From positions 1-19,569 of the forward strand of contig JAEZSJ010000199.1 in the NCBI GenBank assembly GCA_023443985.1: a stretch of DNA of 19,569 nt, read 5' to 3'. The position numbers and the translations under genes were made by a program. Under the pieces are notes generated by a model. That model saw only the letters and a list, made by a program, of their open reading frames with translations. It made no database searches and was not told the DNA's origin. Source of the DNA: Verrucomicrobiota bacterium. GTDB lineage: Bacteria > Verrucomicrobiota > Verrucomicrobiia > Opitutales > Opitutaceae. Of the stretch, positions 14,712 through 19,569 are shown one piece after another. Each line of letters starts with the position of its first letter. The stretch's first letter is position 1.

Positions 14712-15647
14712 ATGCGGCGACTTCAACTCTGGTTCCTGATGGCTGTGCTCGGCGTGGCGGAGCTCGGCGTGGCGGAGCTGGGCGCGGTGGCGGTGGGCGA
14801 CTCGCGCGAGGCGGTGGTCCGAGAGTTGGGCGAGCGCGGCGCCTCGATCGTGGTCGGCGACCGTGAAGTGCTGACCTACGCCGGCGTCGCCAAGCTGCGA
14901 CTGGAGCGCGGGGTCGTGGTGGCGGTGGAGCAATTGGCCCCCGTGGCCGCAACGGAACAGACGCCGCCTTTGACGATGGAAGAGTTCACGACGCGCGCGC
15001 AAGCGGCCCGCGAGCAAGCCGAACAACGCCACCGTGATTGGAAGCAGCGCGAGAGCGAACGGAGACGGCGTGAGTTCGAAGAAGTGAAGCAGCAGGAGGC
15101 GGCGTTGGCTGAGGTGCGGGCGACGACCGCCGCTCGCGTGGAGTCGTTCGGGGGAAGGAGGAACGGTGCGGGCTCACCGCCTTCGGCCGGCGCTGCGACC
15201 CAGCCGCGAAACGAGGCGAGCCCGGCGGCGGCAGAGGAGGTGGTATCGGCCCTGGTGCTGGGGCTCGTCCTTCTCGGAATCCAGACGGGAATCTATTTTC
15301 TGGCGACTCTCGTCGTGCTCGTGCCGGTCTGCCGGTATTGGGAAGTGGATATGTTCGCGAGCGGTTATCTGCTCAGCAGCCTGGCCAACGCCGTGGTTCT
15401 GGCGCTGGTGTTGTTGGTGATCGCAATTCTGGTACCGCTGCGGCTCTCCGGTGGAACGCAGATGCTGATCGCCTCGATCTTCACGGTCCCGACTCTGGTC
15501 GGCGCGTTGCATCGTTTCAGTTTCAACCAGGATCTGGGCGCCTCCGTGCGGGTGGCGTTCCTGGCCAACGGCTGCTCGTTCGCCGTGATGATCGGGGCCA
15601 ACGCCACGCTCAAGGGAGTCGCGCTGGCGTTGGCCACGCAAGCCTGA
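14712..15647 (+). CDS. Signal/helix, coiled-coil and four-helix membrane protein of unknown function
   Basis: A 311-residue envelope protein I cannot assign to a named family. Residues 1-27 are a hydrophobic signal or anchor containing two identical VAELG repeats. Residues 29-74 (GDSREAVVRELGERGASIVV, then GDREVLTYAG, then LRLERGVVVAVE) follow the BamE/SmpA-like pattern, a small domain that recurs in Verrucomicrobiota proteins: start motif G.SR.EVV..LG, then a strand LTYAGVAKLRLERGVVV. Residues about 88-140 are a charged coiled coil, 146-175 a Gly/Pro/Ala linker, and 176-309 contain about four membrane helices, with a polar loop RYWEVDMFASGY between the first two. The ATG at 14712 gives the hydrophobic N-terminus; an earlier ATG at 14604 would overlap no gene but adds an arginine-rich leader. 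It is convergent with the DUF4252 gene, 9 bases apart. Confidence 0.72.
   Translation: MRRLQLWFLMAVLGVAELGVAELGAVAVGDSREAVVRELGERGASIVVGDREVLTYAGVAKLRLERGVVVAVEQLAPVAATEQTPPLTMEEFTTRAQAAREQAEQRHRDWKQRESERRRREFEEVKQQEAALAEVRATTAARVESFGGRRNGAGSPPSAGAATQPRNEASPAAAEEVVSALVLGLVLLGIQTGIYFLATLVVLVPVCRYWEVDMFASGYLLSSLANAVVLALVLLVIAILVPLRLSGGTQMLIASIFTVPTLVGALHRFSFNQDLGASVRVAFLANGCSFAVMIGANATLKGVALALATQA
14751..14780 (+). repeat. Two-copy 15-bp tandem repeat inside the signal region
   Basis: GGCGTGGCGGAGCTC (14751-14765) is followed directly by GGCGTGGCGGAGCTG (14766-14780), differing only in the last base. It encodes GVAEL twice, in frame, lengthening the N-terminal hydrophobic segment. It can vary by slippage without a frameshift. 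Confidence 0.75.
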
Positions 15648-15656
15648 GGCGGCACG

Positions 15657-16256
15657 TCAGCTTTTCGCTTCCGGGGCGGCCGGGGCTGCGGGTGCCTGGG
15701 ATTTTCCCGGGTTGCAGTGGATGGTCTTGAGCGGGTCGATGTTGTACTTCTCGCCGAGGGCGGCGATGCGGTTCGGGTCGATGTTGCCCACGATGTTCAC
15801 GAACACCGCCTCGTTGTCTTTGCCAAGCACCGTGATCGTGAGCCCCTCGATCGCGGAGTTGTGGGCGACCTTCACGAGTACGGCGACATCGTCGCCGTTG
15901 TCCTGCACGTTGACGGCGCGATGCCAGCCCTGCTCGGCCAACTGCGTGCGGATCTTCTGGATGCGGGCGGTGAGGTCGGCGCGGTTCTTGTCATCCATGC
16001 CGAGCACGTTCACGCGGATCTGTTTGAGATCCTTGATGAGCGCGGCGGCGTCGGCGTCCTGGCACTTGGCGATGGTCGCCGCAAAGGCGAGCAGCGGCTC
16101 GGGGAGGTTGATCTCGATGTTCTGGCTGCTGGCGACGCCGGCGAGGGCGGGGCCGAAGTCGACGAAACCGGGTTCGGCGGCGGCGGTGGTGGTGGAGAAG
16201 GCGAGCCCGGCGGCGCAGGCCGCGGCGAAAAGAGTGGAGCGGAGAGCGGATTTCAT
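15657..16256 (-). CDS. DUF4252-family exported protein
   Basis: A 199-residue protein with a clear Sec signal peptide: a basic start, hydrophobic LFAAACAAGLAF, and a likely cut after TTTAAA near residue 27. There is no lipobox. The mature part has helix-rich INLPEPLLAFAATIA, then KQIRVNVLGMDDKNRADLTA, GWHRAVNVQDNGDDVAVLVK, and strands LTITVLGKDNEAVFVNIVGN, followed by a tail rich in Ala and Pro. The order (strand with RVNV, helix, GW..V strand, V.VLVK, ITV...E.VFVNIVG) matches DUF4252, common in Bacteroidota and Verrucomicrobiota and of unknown function. It would sit in the periplasm or be secreted. The ATG at 16256 is the one that makes a signal peptide. The 182 bases upstream to the delta-60 gene hold no other gene. 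Confidence 0.85.
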   Translation of the reverse strand: MKSALRSTLFAAACAAGLAFSTTTAAAEPGFVDFGPALAGVASSQNIEINLPEPLLAFAATIAKCQDADAAALIKDLKQIRVNVLGMDDKNRADLTARIQKIRTQLAEQGWHRAVNVQDNGDDVAVLVKVAHNSAIEGLTITVLGKDNEAVFVNIVGNIDPNRIAALGEKYNIDPLKTIHCNPGKSQAPAAPAAPEAKS

Positions 16257-16438
16257 GGTGCTGGTTTTTGGAGGGCGACCGGCGGAAACAAAGGCCGGCG
16301 GTTGTCCCCAGCACACGGCAGCCCGCGGAAAGTTGCAGAAGGGCTGACGGGGCCTTGCAGGCGCGTCCGCCCCAATCTCCATGGCCCGCCTGCTGAAGGC
16401 GCCTAAGCGCGCGCCATTCAACGCCGCGTTGGTTGTGG

Positions 16439-19400
16439 TCAGAGTCCCAGATAGACGACACGAACCCGCAGGAATCGGCGGCTCACCGCCGAGAGCGGCA
16501 GATTGTCTCGCACCGAGATCAAGGTCGGGGCGCCTGGTGGGACGACGGAGAGCTCGTCCCAGGTGACGAGGTCGTTGCTCGCCTCGACGTGATAGCTGAT
16601 GTCCAGGGCGGATTCTTTCCGCGAGAACTCGATGGCGGCGTAGTTCTCGCCATCTTGGGAAATGGTTCGCACGTGGGTGGGATTGTTGCCTCCGGAACCG
16701 GGCGGGATGTTCAAGGCGTAATGCAGCAGGTTCGTCGTGCCGTCGCCCTCGGGGTCATGCTCGGGATCCATGTCGTCGGTGTTCAACTCCGGGTAGTTGG
16801 CGATAGCCCACGCGCTGTAGCAGACATGTTTCTCCTCGGTGAGGAGGAGTTCCGCCCCGGGCGTTGTGACGGATCCAAAGGAGTTGTAGACCTCCACACT
16901 GTAGGTGGCGGCATCGTCCGCGGCGACCGCGGCTATCACGAGTCGTGCCTCGGTGCAGCCGGCGAGTTCGCGGCCATTCTTGAACCAGCGGTAGCGGAGA
17001 TCTTCACCCTCGGCGCCGACTTCAAGCACCGCAGTCGACCCAAGTTTTGCCCCGAACGGGCGAGGTATCCAGGTGATGCGGGGCTCAGGACGAAGGCCCG
17101 GTTTGAAGCGAACCATGCCCGACGCAGAAAGGCCCGCGCGTACTGCGTTGGCTCCGACTTGGAGCAGTCGTCCTTGGTCATCGAAGAATGAAGCCACTGC
17201 GACACCACCATGTACGATTGCGAAGTCGGCATCATTGGTCCCATCGGCGTTGAGCCGCTTTGTCTGGGTGTATAAGCCCGCGCGCAACTGGAATGAACCG
17301 TTGATCAGCGTCTTTCCATTTGCTTGTGGGAGAACTGCACCGACGCGCGCGGCGCGAACCTCTTCCGCCGCGCCAGCGATGGCCATATTCCCGTCGCGAT
17401 CGAGAACCGCGAAGCAGTTGATGAGAGGGGCTTCGTAGGTGTTGAAGTACCCCCCGAGGAAAAGCTGTTCATTGGACCCGAGCGCCAGGCACAAGGAGTT
17501 GGCCCAAGGAGCGCTGGGTGGCGAGAAGCTCGGATCGAGTGTTCCTTCGGGCAGAAAACGGAAAAGGCCCGTCTCGTCGTAGGAGCCATCCGGGGAAATT
17601 GAGCCGGCGGCGATGACTCGACCGTCGGTTTGAACAGCCAGCGCGACCGCGCTACTCAGAAGGTAGCGGGCACCGAACGAAGGATCGACGGAACCGGAAT
17701 CGAGTAGGCGCATCACGCTCCAGTTCCGGCCACCGAGGAGGACTTTGCCATCCGGCTGGAGCACCATCGACGTGGGGAGTGCGGTTGTCCATTTCCCGCT
17801 GTCTTCCCGAAATGTGGAGTCGAGGGTGCCGTCTGGTAGGAGCCGGCTCACTCCTTCGCCGGGGCGGCCTGGGCTGACGAGGATGCATCCATCCCCTTGG
17901 CGCGCGATAAACTGCGGCGACTGCAACGTCTGATCGGCGTTGAATGTGGTGTCGACCGAGCCGTCTTCATTGAGCTGCACGAGCCCGTTGTGGGGCGAGC
18001 CATTGACGTGCGTGAACCACCCGCCGACCAACCAACGGCCACCCGGGACCGGAATGGCGGTTTGTGTGTTGATGGTTGAAACACGGAAGGCCGAGGAGGC
18101 CGCTTTCGTGAGAGCGCCGTCGGCCGAGAGTATCGTCAACCCTCCTGCCGCAATGCCGGACCAGGAAGTGAACAATCCCCCCGCGACGACCCTGCCGTCG
18201 GGAAGCGCGATCGCCCCGGCGATGGTGGATTGATCGGGTTGCGGGTTGAAGGAGGAGTCGAACGCCCCATCCGGGGTGGTCCGGATCAGGTAGGCGCAGG
18301 GTGTCGCCGAGGTATTGAAATAGTTGATCCTGCCGCCGAGCAGGACGCGGTCGTTGCCGTCGACGCGCAGTGTCCCGATGGAAGTCGCCGCTGGCACGCC
18401 AAGCGGTACCTGGAAGGCGGGATCGATCATGCCGGAGGGGGAGAATCGAACCAGCTTGCGGGAGGCCAGGACTGCGATGGGGCTTCCATCGCCCTGGACT
18501 GCGATGGCACTCGCAATGCCGATGCCGACGGGTGCGACGAAGCTCGGGTCAAGCGTACCGTCGGCCTGCAGGCGGACGATGGTCCCTGAGTTGGCCCGGC
18601 TTGGCACCAGAATTCTGTCCGACCGATCGAGCACAAACAGGCCGCCGTTCGGCGTGACACTTGAGGGGATGGTGAACCCGGGGTCGCGGGCCCCGCAGGC
18701 TGTCAATCGGATGATCGTTTCGCAACTGCGACCGTCGAAGTGGTTGAATACACCGCCGGCAAGGATCGCTCCGTTACTCTGGATCCCGAGGTGCAATACG
18801 CGTGGTGTGCCGGACGGGTCCGTGAATCCCGCGTTGTTTCCAAACGTTCGGTCGAGCGTCCCATCGGGCAGTATGCGGGCGATTCGTTCCCGCTGGATGT
18901 TGCCCACGTTGCGGAATGTCCCGCCGATCACGATAGCACCGTCCGCTTGCACCGCGATGGCCAACACGGCGCCACTGATTTCCGGGGCGAAGCTGGGGTC
19001 GATGTTTCCGTTGGCGTCGAACCGTGCGAGGTTCCAGCGGCGCGTTCCATCGATGGTCGAGAACAGGCCGCCCACATAGAATCCGCCGGTGAGTGGGTCC
19101 GCTGCAACTGCACGGACGGAGGCGCCGCTTGCCTCGAAGAGCGGCAGGAACGAGTCGTCGAGGCAGAACTGGTCGGCATATTGTGCGGGCGCGGTGATGA
19201 GGCGCCCGGCTTGCGAGGTGGTGGACTCGCCGTCCGCAGTCACGACGACATCGTAGAAACCGGCATCAGCCATCGTTACAGCATTCAAGGTCAGCGATGG
19301 GCCTGTGCCGTTGGCGATAGGGTATCCAAGGTGCCGCCATTGGTAGGAGAGGCTGCCGGTGGCGGTGGCTGCGACCGAGAACGTCGCCGCAGTGCCACTG

Positions 19401-19519
19401 GTGGCCACCACAGTCCCAGGCTGTTGGGTGATGACGGGCGGAGCCGCGATGGCGGAGGCGGCCGCGAGCAGAGCGCCGCAGGCAAGGATGCGCAGAAGCG
19501 CAACGGGATGGGTTCGCAT
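16439..19519 (-). CDS. Secreted Ig-like / delta-60 repeat protein (1026 aa)
   Basis: A very large exported protein. It has a signal peptide 1-25 (cut at AIA-APP), an Ig-like domain about 28-110 with Trp61 and DAGFYDVVV but no disulfide cysteines, then about 12-14 delta-60 repeats (DUF5122) from about 120 to 810. These have the signature [DG]-x-DPSF and LPDGTLDPSF, for example DANGNIDPSF, LPDGTLDRTF, QADGTLDPSF, NEDGSVDTTF and LPEGTLDPSF; some copies are degenerate (SADGALTKAA, DRDGNMAIAG). A second Ig-like domain (about 814-897) is followed by a C-terminal region with acidic DDMDPEHDPEGDG, resembling calcium-binding type 3 repeats, and a final beta domain SYHVEASNDLVTWDELSV. Such proteins form beta-propeller-like folds and are common in Verrucomicrobiota, with no known enzymatic role; surface or extracellular binding is inference. 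To my eye it is less GC-rich than its neighbours. Confidence 0.92.
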   Translation of the reverse strand: MRTHPVALLRILACGALLAAASAIAAPPVITQQPGTVVATSGTAATFSVAATATGSLSYQWRHLGYPIANGTGPSLTLNAVTMADAGFYDVVVTADGESTTSQAGRLITAPAQYADQFCLDDSFLPLFEASGASVRAVAADPLTGGFYVGGLFSTIDGTRRWNLARFDANGNIDPSFAPEISGAVLAIAVQADGAIVIGGTFRNVGNIQRERIARILPDGTLDRTFGNNAGFTDPSGTPRVLHLGIQSNGAILAGGVFNHFDGRSCETIIRLTACGARDPGFTIPSSVTPNGGLFVLDRSDRILVPSRANSGTIVRLQADGTLDPSFVAPVGIGIASAIAVQGDGSPIAVLASRKLVRFSPSGMIDPAFQVPLGVPAATSIGTLRVDGNDRVLLGGRINYFNTSATPCAYLIRTTPDGAFDSSFNPQPDQSTIAGAIALPDGRVVAGGLFTSWSGIAAGGLTILSADGALTKAASSAFRVSTINTQTAIPVPGGRWLVGGWFTHVNGSPHNGLVQLNEDGSVDTTFNADQTLQSPQFIARQGDGCILVSPGRPGEGVSRLLPDGTLDSTFREDSGKWTTALPTSMVLQPDGKVLLGGRNWSVMRLLDSGSVDPSFGARYLLSSAVALAVQTDGRVIAAGSISPDGSYDETGLFRFLPEGTLDPSFSPPSAPWANSLCLALGSNEQLFLGGYFNTYEAPLINCFAVLDRDGNMAIAGAAEEVRAARVGAVLPQANGKTLINGSFQLRAGLYTQTKRLNADGTNDADFAIVHGGVAVASFFDDQGRLLQVGANAVRAGLSASGMVRFKPGLRPEPRITWIPRPFGAKLGSTAVLEVGAEGEDLRYRWFKNGRELAGCTEARLVIAAVAADDAATYSVEVYNSFGSVTTPGAELLLTEEKHVCYSAWAIANYPELNTDDMDPEHDPEGDGTTNLLHYALNIPPGSGGNNPTHVRTISQDGENYAAIEFSRKESALDISYHVEASNDLVTWDELSVVPPGAPTLISVRDNLPLSAVSRRFLRVRVVYLGL

Positions 19520-19569
19520 CGGGAGTGGGTTTGCGAGGTGGGCCGCCGGGGTGGGGGCGTGTCTACTCC

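Noticed and set aside
16257..16438. Small gene (MARLLKAPKR start at 16381) between the DUF4252 and delta-60 genes
   Set aside because: The frame runs antisense into the end of the delta-60 gene, is Arg-rich and has no supporting signal.
1..19569. CRISPR array, rRNA, prophage or defence genes
   Set aside because: No regularly spaced direct repeats, rRNA-like stretches, integrase, capsid, nuclease or toxin-antitoxin pair could be recognised anywhere in the window.

Overview
The window is high-GC bacterial DNA with tightly packed genes on both strands. Few starts have a visible Shine-Dalgarno sequence. The gene set fits a Verrucomicrobiota bacterium, most likely Opitutaceae-like: a long secreted protein with Ig-like domains and delta-60 repeats, a DUF4252-type exported protein, a Bacteroidota/Verrucomicrobiota-style sirtuin lacking the zinc cysteines, and an LpoB/COG3014/YcfL lipoprotein operon. 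The organism assignment is inference from gene content; no rRNA or marker gene is present.

Layout. Positions 1-720 look like decayed or mobile DNA: the tail of a possible transposase, a perfect hairpin, and a membrane-protein N-terminus resembling TrkH that loses its frame. Then come a minus-strand MFS exporter (720-2084) divergent from a CobB-type sirtuin (2206-2898), and a plus-strand operon of three lipoproteins (3050-5368) for peptidoglycan-synthase activation. A palindrome-rich convergent spacer separates that operon from a fused TRAP transporter DctQM (5510-7384, minus). A 57-codon ORF lies alone between DctQM and miaB. The minus strand then carries miaB, a 79-aa possible ribbon-helix-helix protein with the best ribosome binding site of the window, yqeY, and a 124-aa unknown.

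The second half holds an EamA-type exporter (plus), a single-domain response regulator and purT (both minus), an Spx/ArsC-like thiol protein divergent from purT, a HAD phosphatase (minus), and a coiled-coil protein with about four membrane segments (plus). It ends with the DUF4252 protein and the 1026-aa delta-60/Ig protein (both minus).

Most of this is housekeeping and envelope or transport functions. I see no defence island, CRISPR array, tRNA, rRNA or complete mobile element, and no convincing undescribed multi-gene system. The better leads are the lipoprotein operon outside its classical hosts, the coiled-coil membrane protein, the decayed left edge, the palindrome cluster at 5387-5468, and the small unknown proteins at 7482, 9183 and 10171.
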